Source of the DNA: Chloroflexota bacterium
Lineage (GTDB): Bacteria > Chloroflexota > Dehalococcoidia > Lucifugimonadales > Lucifugimonadaceae
Length of the DNA: 64,000 bases
Direction: 5' to 3'
Assembly (NCBI GenBank): GCA_027618835.1
Contig: JAQCHZ010000001.1
Span: 1 to 64,000, forward strand
The translations under genes and the position numbers were made by a program. Positions 18,054 through 26,302 of this stretch are shown here, in pieces. Below the pieces are notes generated by a model. It had not been told where the DNA came from. It saw nothing but the letters and a program-made list of their open reading frames with translations, and searched no databases. The stretch's first letter is position 1. The number at the start of each line of letters is the position of its first letter.

Positions 18054-18083
18054 CCCCTCTCCCTCCCTTTTGAGGGAGAGGGG
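18054..18083. repeat. 12-bp perfect hairpin, type C
   Basis: CCCCTCTCCCTC (18054-18065) and GAGGGAGAGGGG (18072-18083) form a perfect 12-bp stem with a 6-nt loop. A run of T is missing on either side, so it is not a classic intrinsic terminator, although it sits between convergent genes. A similar but shorter pyrimidine/purine palindrome is at 45239-45258. Confidence 0.6.
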
Positions 18084-18161
18084 AGTCACAACAATTCTCA
18101 CTGGCTCAATCCGACCGATTCAGAATCGATCCGACCTGCCGTAGGAAAAGTGCCCTTGGCA

Positions 18162-19208
18162 CTATTTGCTGAAGCTTGAGTCGTAGGCATCTGCCGCAAC
18201 GAGCGAATCGTCGAGCAAGTCCTGCGCCTTCATCCATTCAACAAGCGATTCCCAGCGGCTGTCGTCGAACGAACCAACCGGTGCGCCTTCCGACTTCCAA
18301 AGCGGAGCCAATAGCTCAACACCTTCACGGTCGGTAGGCTCGTCGATTTCTGCTTCCAGATTTAGAGCAAGCATCGTGTCGACCGAACCCTGAGGATCGT
18401 CGGCAGCCTGTGCATAGCCCTTGTTGAACGCTCGAACGAATCGCTCAACCAGCTCTGGATTATTCGCAATGTTGTCTTCCGAAGTTACGAGAACCAGCTC
18501 GTAGTAGTTCGGAACACCCCACTCGCTCGGGTAGAGAACATTGGTCTCAAAGCCATCGTTGCCCATGATGATCGACTCGTAAGTCCAGTAAACGCCAATA
18601 ATTGCGTCAACTTCGCCAGCCATCAAACCAGGGCCAACGCTCCACCCGAGATCGACAACTTCGACATCGTCAATCGAAACGCCGTCAGCTTCAAGCATAG
18701 TTGCCAGCATTGCGTCGTTCCAAGGCAGACCCGGCGTACCGACCTTCTTGCCAGCGAGCTGAGCTGGAGTCTCGATTCCAGATGACTTCAGCGTCATGAT
18801 CGAATTGAGAGGTTGCTGAACGATTCCCGCAACAGCCACAACAGGAACACCCTCTTGACGAGCCTGAAGTAGGTCCGGCTGGTAGTAGAAAGCGAAATCG
18901 CTTTGGCCCGTAGCAACCAGACCCAAAATCGCAGCAGGGTCAGCAGGTGGCTCGACCGTTACATTAAGGTTTTCGGCGGCGAAATAGCCTTTGTCGACAG
19001 CTTCGTAAACTCCAACGTGGTTGGCGTTCTGGAACCAATCGAGCGTTACTACAACGTCGTCAGGTTCTGGGATTGCCGTTGGCGGCACCGACGTTGCTGT
19101 CGACGGGCCAGCTGTCGGCTCAACAGCCACGGTCGGCTCCACTTCGCTCGAACAAGCGACGATCGCGATCGACGCAAATATTGCTACTAGTAGCATTAAT
19201 TTCTTCAT
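18162..19208 (-). CDS. thiY: ABC transporter substrate-binding lipoprotein (ThiY/NMT1-like)
   Basis: 348 aa with a lipoprotein signal peptide and lipobox cysteine C19 (IVACSS). A Pro/Thr-rich linker leads to the NMT1/THI5-like fold. VVTLDWFQNANHVGVYEAVD and GYFAAENLNVTVEPP are the typical opening of pyrimidine-precursor binding proteins. It should bind a thiamine precursor such as a hydroxymethylpyrimidine derivative outside the membrane and deliver it to the permease. It is the last gene of a three-gene operon overlapping the permease by 4 nt, behind a TPP riboswitch. The symbol reflects function by analogy; the exact ligand is inferred. Confidence 0.85.
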   Translation of the reverse strand: MKKLMLLVAIFASIAIVACSSEVEPTVAVEPTAGPSTATSVPPTAIPEPDDVVVTLDWFQNANHVGVYEAVDKGYFAAENLNVTVEPPADPAAILGLVATGQSDFAFYYQPDLLQARQEGVPVVAVAGIVQQPLNSIMTLKSSGIETPAQLAGKKVGTPGLPWNDAMLATMLEADGVSIDDVEVVDLGWSVGPGLMAGEVDAIIGVYWTYESIIMGNDGFETNVLYPSEWGVPNYYELVLVTSEDNIANNPELVERFVRAFNKGYAQAADDPQGSVDTMLALNLEAEIDEPTDREGVELLAPLWKSEGAPVGSFDDSRWESLVEWMKAQDLLDDSLVAADAYDSSFSK

Positions 19209-20008
19209 GAATCTCCTAGACGAATAACTCTATTCGCAGTCGGTGGGTACTTTTTGAGCATCCACTTTTCCGTGGCGACGACCGCTGCGAACAGCGCCAT
19301 CGCCAATATTGAGAGCACAACTATTGCGGCGAAAACTCTCGCCGTCTGAAACTGACCGCCAGCAATTTTCATCATCCAACCAAGTCCTGCGCTCGACCCG
19401 AACCATTCGCCGATAACCGCTCCAATTACGGAAACGACAGCAGCGACTTTTAGCCCTGCGAAGAAATTTGGTAGAGCCGACGGAATCATCAGTTTGCGAA
19501 ATATCTGAAACGGCGATGCCCCGAGCGTTCGGAACATGTCGACCATTTCTTGATCGACTGAACGGAGGCCAGCAACCAGACTGATGACGATTGGGAAGAA
19601 CGTGAACAGCACAATCACTATCACCTTCGAAGTGATGTCGGTTCCCACCCAAATGATCAATAACGGAGCAAGAGTGATGATCGGAATCGTCTGCGAAGTG
19701 ATGATGAGCGGGTAAACAGTTCGTTCAACCGTGCGTGACCAAATAATCCCTGAAGACAACCCGCCAGCAAGCACTATCGATATGGAGAACCCAAGCAAGG
19801 TTTCCGCAGCGGTGACACGGGCGTGTTTCATCAAGAATCCGAACGAATCACCTATCTCTGCAGCGATCACACTCGGAGGCGGGAGCAGCCAATGCTGAAC
19901 GTCCATTACATCAACGAGAACTTCCCAAGCAACGATTAGGGCTAGGGTCACTGCAACGGCCGGAATCCACTCGATTAGAGCCTTTTTAATCGATCCAGAA
20001 GTGTTCAT
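19205..20008 (-). CDS. thiX: ABC transporter permease (ThiX-like)
   Basis: 267 aa with about six membrane segments and the BPD_transp_1 coupling-helix signature (MFRTLGASPFQIFRKLMIPS, EAA loop) near residue 165. GLKVAAVVSVIGAVIGEWFG follows, as in SsuC/TauC/ThiX-type permeases. It forms the membrane channel for the substrate-binding and ATPase proteins encoded on either side. It overlaps both neighbours by 4 nt, indicating tight translational coupling. Confidence 0.9.
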   Translation of the reverse strand: MNTSGSIKKALIEWIPAVAVTLALIVAWEVLVDVMDVQHWLLPPPSVIAAEIGDSFGFLMKHARVTAAETLLGFSISIVLAGGLSSGIIWSRTVERTVYPLIITSQTIPIITLAPLLIIWVGTDITSKVIVIVLFTFFPIVISLVAGLRSVDQEMVDMFRTLGASPFQIFRKLMIPSALPNFFAGLKVAAVVSVIGAVIGEWFGSSAGLGWMMKIAGGQFQTARVFAAIVVLSILAMALFAAVVATEKWMLKKYPPTANRVIRLGDS

Positions 20009-20823
20009 CGAACGACCTCCTGGCGACTCAATAGATCGAGGATTCCGGTGCGAATTTGGATAACCTCTGGCGACGTAGAAATATCTGTCGAATTCGTTAT
20101 TGCTTCGACATTCACTTCGATATCGGCAACAATCCGACCCGGATTTGGTGCCATAACCAGGATTCGATCCGCCAGCAGAATCGCTTCATCAACATCGTGC
20201 GTAACCAACACCACCGCTTTGTCGGCGGTAGCGAGAACATTCAACAGCCACTGCTGTAAAGATCGCCGAGTGATAGCGTCGAGCGCGCCAAACGGTTCAT
20301 CGAGCAGCAGGACGGGGTTGTCCGGCAACACGGCTCGCAGAAGAGCAACGCGCTGGCGCATTCCGCCCGAAAGCTGCCACGGCATGTGATCCAGCACATC
20401 AGCGATGTCGAACAGCTCGGCAAGTTTTTCGACCCGCTCGTTTGATTCGGCTGTATTGACCCCGTTTAACTCAAGTCCGAGTCGGCTGTTTTCAGCGACA
20501 GTCCGCCACGGAAGCAGTAAATCTTTCTGCTGCATGTACGAAACATTGCCAAGCCGCTCAGCTCGACCAACAAGACCATTCGTATTGATGGAACCTTCTC
20601 GAACTTCAAGCACGCCGGAAATCAGATTGAGCAACGTGCTTTTGCCACATCCGGAAGGGCCCACCAGTGCAACAAACTCGCCGCGTCCGACCGAAAGGCT
20701 CACGTCGTCGAGGATCGAAGCATTATCGTAATCGAATCCAACGCCTGAAACTTTGAGCAACGCGTTTTCAGAATCAACATTGCTGTTGTTCGAAAATTCT
20801 TGTTGATGTGAGGCCTGGCTCAT
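20005..20823 (-). CDS. thiZ: ABC transporter ATP-binding protein (ThiZ-like)
   Basis: 272 aa with a complete nucleotide-binding domain: Walker A GPSGCGKSTLL, signature LSGGMRQRVALLRA, Walker B PVLLLDEPFGALD and the switch histidine in VTHDVDEAI. It belongs to the nitrate/sulfonate/taurine/thiamine-precursor class. It is the first gene of the operon and lies directly downstream of the TPP riboswitch, which is what identifies the transported ligand class. Confidence 0.9.
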   Translation of the reverse strand: MSQASHQQEFSNNSNVDSENALLKVSGVGFDYDNASILDDVSLSVGRGEFVALVGPSGCGKSTLLNLISGVLEVREGSINTNGLVGRAERLGNVSYMQQKDLLLPWRTVAENSRLGLELNGVNTAESNERVEKLAELFDIADVLDHMPWQLSGGMRQRVALLRAVLPDNPVLLLDEPFGALDAITRRSLQQWLLNVLATADKAVVLVTHDVDEAILLADRILVMAPNPGRIVADIEVNVEAITNSTDISTSPEVIQIRTGILDLLSRQEVVR

Positions 20824-20889
20824 CGTCGTTTGATCGCTACCAGTTAGATTGTTCTACTGGGTAATCGACGCTTGGATGAGGCACACGAG

Positions 20890-20985
20890 CCGTTTTCCTA
20901 CGCTGGAATTACCCAGATCAGGTTCAAGGGTTGGCAGAATTAGCGTCTGCCCTCTCAGCCCGGCTACCCGAGCTCCCCACGTGTT
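20890..20985 (-). promoter_or_regulatory. TPP riboswitch (THI element)
   Basis: On the minus strand the element reads GTGGGGAGCTCGGG, then the conserved GCTGAGAGGG, then ACCCTTGAACCTGATCTGGG, then TAATTCCAGCGTAGGAAAA. These are the pyrimidine-sensor and pyrophosphate-sensor helices of the thiamine pyrophosphate riboswitch. It ends about 70 nt before the ATPase start, so it should reduce expression of the transporter operon when TPP is plentiful. The expression platform is not obvious to the eye. Confidence 0.95.
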
Positions 20986-21176
20986 ACTGAAATTGATGTC
21001 AGAACACTAGCGAAGCAATGCCTCGCATATTGCAAGTGTTGCAATCAATGATCGGTATGTCAAATCCGCTAGTTTTAGCTCACGATGATGGGTTTGCGGC
21101 TATACCAAGCGGCAGCTAGAATGCCCCTATTCCAGTTCGGAAATACTGTAAGTCGCATAGGAAATCGCCGAAGGTT

Positions 21177-22046
21177 TTGGCAACAAATTCGCTCTCTCCA
21201 AAAGAAAACTTCGCCAGAGCAATAAGATGCCCTGACGATGAGATAAACCTTGGCGCGGCAGCGCTATACGCGGCTTCAAGCGAATTTCCCGATCTTGATG
21301 TCATCGCCTACCAGGGCCGTATCGCTCAGTTTGGTACGAGGGTCAAGGATTCACTAGCAGCTGACTACACGAACTTCGAGTTCGTAGAATCGATGCACGA
21401 AGTTTTATTCGGTAAGGCTGGATTTACCGGTGATACGAAAGACTATTTCGACCCCGGCAACAGCCACCTCAACGAGGTCATCGACCGCCTAAAAGGTAAC
21501 CCAGTAACTCTTTCGATTTTCTACATCGAGGTTGCACGAGTTGCCGGAGAGAAGGTACGAGGCATATCGCTTCGCAAACACTTCGTCGTTGTAGTCGGAA
21601 CCGGTGAAGATCGCATATATGTCGATCCGTTCCACGGCGGTGGGCTTCTTTCACGTAAAGAGTGCATCACTAACATTCTGGGCAAGGACAATATCAAGAA
21701 TGGCGACTTCGACGAACTCGAGCGTAAATACCTAAAACCTACGTCAAACAGAGCGATTCTGCGTCGACAGATGAGCAACCTCAAAGTTGCGCATGAAAAG
21801 CACAAGCAATACGAACTGGCGCTCTCGGCATCTGAACGAATTCAGCTTGTCGATCCGACAAACCTTCGCAATCTCAGCGAACTCGCCCATCTACAGACCA
21901 AAGTCGGAAACTTCGGCGACGCTGTAGATTCGCTTACCCAGTTCCTTGAACGGGCACCTGCTGGATCGAACACAGAGCAGGCTGAAAGCGCTCTCCGCAA
22001 GCTAAAGGCGCTCACAACGCGCGGCAGCGAAGATTCGTCCGACTAG
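21177..22046 (+). CDS. SirB1-like transglutaminase-fold protein
   Basis: 289 aa from a TTG start. DYFDPGNSHLNEVIDRLKGN followed by PVTLSIFYIEVARVAG is the characteristic core of SirB1 proteins (transglutaminase-like superfamily), and LRKHFVVVVGTGEDRIYVDPFHGG gives the His and Asp region. The usual active-site cysteine of transglutaminases is not evident here, as in SirB1 proteins generally. The C-terminal 90 residues are helical repeats (TPR-like: ERIQLVDPTNLRNLSELAHL). Biochemical role is unknown. Confidence 0.8.
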   Translation: MATNSLSPKENFARAIRCPDDEINLGAAALYAASSEFPDLDVIAYQGRIAQFGTRVKDSLAADYTNFEFVESMHEVLFGKAGFTGDTKDYFDPGNSHLNEVIDRLKGNPVTLSIFYIEVARVAGEKVRGISLRKHFVVVVGTGEDRIYVDPFHGGGLLSRKECITNILGKDNIKNGDFDELERKYLKPTSNRAILRRQMSNLKVAHEKHKQYELALSASERIQLVDPTNLRNLSELAHLQTKVGNFGDAVDSLTQFLERAPAGSNTEQAESALRKLKALTTRGSEDSSD

Positions 22047-22164
22047 ACAATTGGCGGTCAGCCACGAAACCGCTGCGCAAAACCTGACGTATTCTCTATT
22101 GGTTACCTGAACGGCTAGACGTATTCGCGCACGGCAAATACATGCACGGTCGGTCGGGTCCTGA

Positions 22165-22758
22165 TTGGACGAGGTGTACCGCTTGAATTACCAGGGATTA
22201 GAAGATCTGGAATTGCTTGCGAAGATCGGTGAACAAGATCGACAGGCTCTCGCTGCGTTGTACGACAGGTACGGACGGCGGGTATTTGCGCTCGCAGTCC
22301 GAATGCTCAACGACCCTCTCGGCTCGGAAGAAGTCACCCAGGATGTATTCATGAGCGTGTGGCGGCGCGGAGCCTCATACACATCGAAGAAAGGCAAGTT
22401 CACTACTTGGCTGTTCTCGATTACCCACAACAGGACGATCGACGAACTCAGAAAACGAAGACGCGATCGAAGTCGCGAAAATGCCGATATTGACGATCAT
22501 CTGAACATCCAATCGGGCGACATTTCGCCAGCGGATGCGGCGGTCGCTCGATATGAGTACGCGAAAATCCGTGCAGCCATGGAAAGACTGCCGGTAGAAC
22601 AAAAAAGTGTGGTTGAGCTCTCTTATTTCAAAGGGCTAACCCAAACGGAAATTGCAACGAAAACTGGCCAACCGCTCGGCACGGTCAAAACACGAATGCG
22701 GTTGGCACTGAAAAAGTTACGCACGGCACTTAGTGCTGAAATGGGCGCGCAATCATGA
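22165..22758 (+). CDS. ECF sigma factor, SigK-like
   Basis: 197 aa from a TTG start. Region 2 is seen at LAALYDRYGRRVFALAVRML and EEVTQDVFMSVWRRG, with the -10 recognition helix in TTWLFSITHNRTIDELRKRR. Region 4 is at LPVEQKSVVELSYFKGLTQT and AEIA-like helix-turn-helix EIATKTGQPLGTVKTRMRLA. The stop overlaps the ATG of the anti-sigma gene by 4 nt. The pair resembles SigK/RskA systems, in which a membrane anti-sigma holds the sigma factor until an envelope or redox signal; the signal here is unknown. Confidence 0.92.
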   Translation: MDEVYRLNYQGLEDLELLAKIGEQDRQALAALYDRYGRRVFALAVRMLNDPLGSEEVTQDVFMSVWRRGASYTSKKGKFTTWLFSITHNRTIDELRKRRRDRSRENADIDDHLNIQSGDISPADAAVARYEYAKIRAAMERLPVEQKSVVELSYFKGLTQTEIATKTGQPLGTVKTRMRLALKKLRTALSAEMGAQS

Positions 22759-23804
22759 CCGAAACTAAAGACAGTATGGAATCGAACGATAATTTGGATC
22801 CGAGGTTCGAAAACCTTGCGGGCTACGTTCTTGGCGCACTTGACCACGCCGACGAACGATCAGCCGTAGAAAATCTCATCGAAAACGATCCCGAGGTTCA
22901 AGCTGAATTTGAAGAGCTATCGGAAGCAGCCAATCTTTTGGCGACATCTGTACCCCCGGTTGAGCCTCCCGCCAGCTTGAAGACTCGAATCATGGATATG
23001 GCTGGCCAAGGTACTCCTTCACGGTTGGTAGAAATCGTAAATATGTACCAGAAACAGGGTGGTCGATCAGGTCCTCCTTGGTGGCGACGCGCTTTCCAAT
23101 CAGGATTAGCAGTTTCAGCCGCAGCAGCCGTTCTAGTAGTCGTTGTCGGCAGTGCTCTGAGCTATCAGAACAACCAACTTGGCAACGAGATCGACACGTT
23201 GCGAGCCAACCTCGCCACAGAATCAGTGGTAGTCGCTAATCTGCAGACTGAGCTCTCGACAACGTTGAGCGACTCTGAAAACCGAGTCGCCACGATGAAA
23301 TCTGAAATTAAAGTGATGGAAGATGATTTCGGTGCAATCACTGAAATGGTCGTCCATCAAGAAGAAATGGTCTCCCAACTTGGTATCGTCAATAACGCCC
23401 TTCGGCAAGCGCTAAGTGACCAAAACTGGCTCACGTATGTCTCGACGAAAGAGGGCTACCAAGTCGAAAGCTGGCTTGCGAGCAACGCCCAGCAGGTGAC
23501 ATCAACGGAACCCACAGCGTCCGGACTCATCGCCGTCCGAATAGTCGGCAATGAAGCAGTATTCCAAGTTCACGGACTTCCACAGCCGCAATCCGGATAC
23601 GCGTATACGCTCTGGCTCATGGGTAATGGTGATCCACAACCCATAGCTCAATTTGCTGTGAGCGAAATTGGATCAGCGACAATCGCATTCTTGTTGCCAC
23701 AACCACTTCAGTTCTACTCAAGCGTTGTGGTCACTCAGGAACGAGTGGACGGAATTGGAGTCGATCCGACCGGAACCATGGTTCTGTTTGCACAGACCAA
23801 CTGA
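22755..23804 (+). CDS. RskA-like membrane anti-sigma factor
   Basis: 349 aa. The N-terminal cytoplasmic domain (about 1-80; NLAGYVLGALDHADERSAVE) has the helical shape of anti-sigma domains but no H-x3-C-x2-C zinc site. A single membrane segment follows (LAVSAAAAVLVVVVGSALSY, near residue 125), then a coiled-coil stretch of about 70 residues and a C-terminal anti-sigma-K domain (VHGLPQPQSGYAYTLWLMGN). It should sequester the adjacent sigma factor and be destroyed by proteolysis on stress. Confidence 0.88.
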   Translation: MTETKDSMESNDNLDPRFENLAGYVLGALDHADERSAVENLIENDPEVQAEFEELSEAANLLATSVPPVEPPASLKTRIMDMAGQGTPSRLVEIVNMYQKQGGRSGPPWWRRAFQSGLAVSAAAAVLVVVVGSALSYQNNQLGNEIDTLRANLATESVVVANLQTELSTTLSDSENRVATMKSEIKVMEDDFGAITEMVVHQEEMVSQLGIVNNALRQALSDQNWLTYVSTKEGYQVESWLASNAQQVTSTEPTASGLIAVRIVGNEAVFQVHGLPQPQSGYAYTLWLMGNGDPQPIAQFAVSEIGSATIAFLLPQPLQFYSSVVVTQERVDGIGVDPTGTMVLFAQTN

Positions 23805-23896
23805 TCGGCCCTGTCAACAACGCTGGGAATACATAAACTTCGAACTGCCGCGCGGATCGAAGCTGCGCGGTTGACGAAGATTGTGAGTTGATCTCA

Positions 23897-24019
23897 ATGA
23901 CTACCGATTCAGACACGAAGATCTGGGCGTGCGACCGCTGCGACGCGGAGCTAGTCGATCTTCATTGCAAACTGCGATGTGATAGCTGCGGATTCATGCG
24001 AGATTGCAGCGATCCTTAA
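23897..24019 (+). CDS. Small zinc-ribbon protein, 40 aa
   Basis: MTTDSDTKIWACDRCDAELV followed by DLHCKLRCDSCGFMRDCSDP. It has two CxxC pairs plus an extra CxxxC and closes with the CSDP tail seen in small uncharacterised zinc-ribbon proteins. The ATG lies about 90 nt after the anti-sigma stop. Conservation of the cysteine spacing makes it a likely real gene despite its size. A role in redox or metal sensing linked to the sigma/anti-sigma pair is only a guess from position. Confidence 0.6.
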   Translation: MTTDSDTKIWACDRCDAELVDLHCKLRCDSCGFMRDCSDP

Positions 24020-24094
24020 GCCACGTTCTTCTCATTCTCCAAATCGTCATTTAGATGTAATGTGAACGTTCGATCCTAAGCCGCAATCTCGAAT

Positions 24095-24829
24095 ATGATC
24101 CAACTTCATTTCCGAATATCACCATTGAAATCATTTGTCGCAATGGCTGCACTCCTGCTGTTGGTTTCACTCTCGGTTGCCTGCTCAACATCAGAGCCGA
24201 CGCCAGTGACAAATACAGCGCCTCAATTCACGGCCACTGAAGTCGTCGACCTCTCTAAAACGTCGATGGGAAACCTTGAGAGTTTCAGCTTTCAACTAAC
24301 CCACGATTCAGGTTACACGACACTTTCCGGGGCGCTGCAATTAACTCGTGCAGGCGGATTTGTAGCGACCAACGGACTCGACCTCGAAGCAGAAGCCAAC
24401 ATCGGGCGAGCATTCGTCCGCGTCGAAGCCGTCGTCATCGGTGAGCAAACATGGATGACCAATCCTCTCACCGGTGTGTGGTCCGAAATCGCCCCTGAAG
24501 ACAGCCCGTTCGCATTTCTTGATCCCGTGAAGCTCGTCGCCGACATTCTTGGCGATACCCAACAGACGGCGTATCCGGCTAACGATCAATCGAGCAGCGA
24601 TGACACCGAGATATCGGGCTTGATTTCAGCAAAATCTCTCGCAGCCCTCGTAGGATCAGTCGATCCTGATGCTACCCCTAACGTATTGCTCACGATAGAT
24701 CCAACATCAAATCTTCTAAAAAAGATCGTTATTTCCGGCGTCGTTCAAGCTGAAGATGAGCCGGGGACGATCAGAGTGATAACTCTCTCGAAATTCGACG
24801 AGCCATCAACTCTAGAACCACCGATCTAA
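24095..24829 (+). CDS. LppX/LprG-like lipoprotein
   Basis: 244 aa with a lipoprotein signal and lipobox cysteine C30 (LSVACSTS). The mature part shows the LolA/LppX-type half-barrel pattern: SMGNLESFSFQLTHDSGYTT, LEAEANIGRAFVRVEAVVIG and TWMTNPLTGVWSEIAPEDSP, ending VLLTIDPTSNLLKKIVISG. Members bind acylated lipids in a hydrophobic cavity. The MFS exporter gene begins 3 nt downstream, the same arrangement as mycobacterial lprG-p55 (Rv1411c-Rv1410c), where lipoprotein and transporter act together in lipid export. Confidence 0.75.
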   Translation: MIQLHFRISPLKSFVAMAALLLLVSLSVACSTSEPTPVTNTAPQFTATEVVDLSKTSMGNLESFSFQLTHDSGYTTLSGALQLTRAGGFVATNGLDLEAEANIGRAFVRVEAVVIGEQTWMTNPLTGVWSEIAPEDSPFAFLDPVKLVADILGDTQQTAYPANDQSSSDDTEISGLISAKSLAALVGSVDPDATPNVLLTIDPTSNLLKKIVISGVVQAEDEPGTIRVITLSKFDEPSTLEPPI

Positions 24830-24832
24830 CCT

Positions 24833-26302
24833 ATGTTCACTAGGCTTCGGCAAATAGTTTCGCCCTACAAGCTGCTGCTACCGCTCTGCTTTGGCGTGTT
24901 CATCGCTGCCGACGATCAAACAGTGGTCGTCACCCTTCTGCCCGACATGCTTGCTGATTTGCGAGTAGGAGTTAGTGAACTCGACCGTGCATCATGGTCG
25001 ATAACCGGTTATCTCATCGGCTACACAGCCGCGATGCCGCTCATGGGTCGCCTGTCAGACAGAACGGGCTATCGAACAGCGTTCTTGCTGGCGATGGCGG
25101 TATTCACGCTTGGCTCTGCGCTCGTTGCGATATCACCCGATATTCCCCGACTCCTCTACGGCGGCGCACCCGAATACAACTGGCTTATCGGCACCAGAGT
25201 CTTCCAAGCAATCGGGGGTGGCGCGGTTATTCCGATTTCTATCGCCGCCGCTGGACAACTTGTCGATGGCAAGCACCGCGCCATTGCCTACGGCTTGATC
25301 GGTGCAAGTGCAGAAGCAGGGGGTGTCTTCGGCCCACTTTGGGGTGGCGGCATCACGACGTGGCTATCGTGGGAATGGGCGTTTTGGCTGAACATTCCGT
25401 TGACCATCGTCGCGTCGATCTGGATCATGCGGAATCCGCCGGGCAAGCGAAACAAGGTGAAGGTCGATATCCCGACAGCGATGATTTTTGCTGCCGGTCT
25501 GTCTACGCTTGCGATCGGACTCGTCAGAATCGGCGATCCTGACTTACTGATGGCTGGTGCATTGGCAATCACTGCGGTTCTAGCCGTTCTACTCGTCGTA
25601 ACGAATAATCGGTCGCAAGATCCGTTGTTCCCGCCATCGCTATTCAAACTACCGTCGTTCAACTTCTCTAATACTACGCATTTTCTAATTGGCGCTGTGT
25701 TGATTATCGGAATGGTGACTGTTCCGCTGATGGCAGCGTCGGTGTTTGGAAAATCTCCGCTTGAAGGCGGGCTTCAACTTCTCCGCATGACACTGGCAAT
25801 CGGCGTAGGAGCGGTGATCGGCGGGGTACTGACCCAACGTTGGGGAGCGAGACTTCCTTCGATAGCGGGGCTGATTATTACGACCGCCGGATTCCTGCTC
25901 TTGTCGAGTTGGGCTGTGGATATCGCTGAACCCGCGCTCACGATCCACCTGGCAATCACCGGGCTTGGACTTGGGTTGTTGGTCTCCCCCATCGCCGAAA
26001 CCGCCTTATTTGGTGTTCAGGACGATCAGAGAGGAGCCGCTTCCGCGCTATTGAGCGTTTCCCGGATGGTCGGTATGACTGCTGGTCTCGCGGCGATGAC
26101 TGCACTAGGCACGGTGCAATTTCACGAATTGGTCGCCGACGTTCCTGCGTTCTCTCTCGATCCCGAAGTGCAGCAGCAGATCATCGATAGCGCCACAGAT
26201 GCAGGCGTGAAAGTGTTCACCCGTTTCTATCTTTATGGAGCGATCTTATCTGCAGTAGCGTTAGTCCCAGCATGGTTCATGACCAGAACTAAGGCCACCT
26301 AG
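24833..26302 (+). CDS. MFS transporter, DHA2/P55-like
   Basis: 489 aa with about 14 membrane segments. It has motif A (GYTAAMPLMGRLSDRTGYRT) between segments 2 and 3 and motif D1-like FIAADDQTVVVTLLPDML in segment 1 with two adjacent acidic residues, as in proton-driven DHA2 exporters. Pairing with the LprG-like lipoprotein points to lipid or drug export. Its TAG stop overlaps the stop of the convergent ThyX-like gene (shared CTAG at 26299-26302). Confidence 0.88.
   Translation: MFTRLRQIVSPYKLLLPLCFGVFIAADDQTVVVTLLPDMLADLRVGVSELDRASWSITGYLIGYTAAMPLMGRLSDRTGYRTAFLLAMAVFTLGSALVAISPDIPRLLYGGAPEYNWLIGTRVFQAIGGGAVIPISIAAAGQLVDGKHRAIAYGLIGASAEAGGVFGPLWGGGITTWLSWEWAFWLNIPLTIVASIWIMRNPPGKRNKVKVDIPTAMIFAAGLSTLAIGLVRIGDPDLLMAGALAITAVLAVLLVVTNNRSQDPLFPPSLFKLPSFNFSNTTHFLIGAVLIIGMVTVPLMAASVFGKSPLEGGLQLLRMTLAIGVGAVIGGVLTQRWGARLPSIAGLIITTAGFLLLSSWAVDIAEPALTIHLAITGLGLGLLVSPIAETALFGVQDDQRGAASALLSVSRMVGMTAGLAAMTALGTVQFHELVADVPAFSLDPEVQQQIIDSATDAGVKVFTRFYLYGAILSAVALVPAWFMTRTKAT

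Noticed and set aside
17785-18161. CRISPR-like array from the direct repeats
   Set aside because: Only two imperfect units with no regular spacers and no cas genes; better explained as a duplicated hairpin element.
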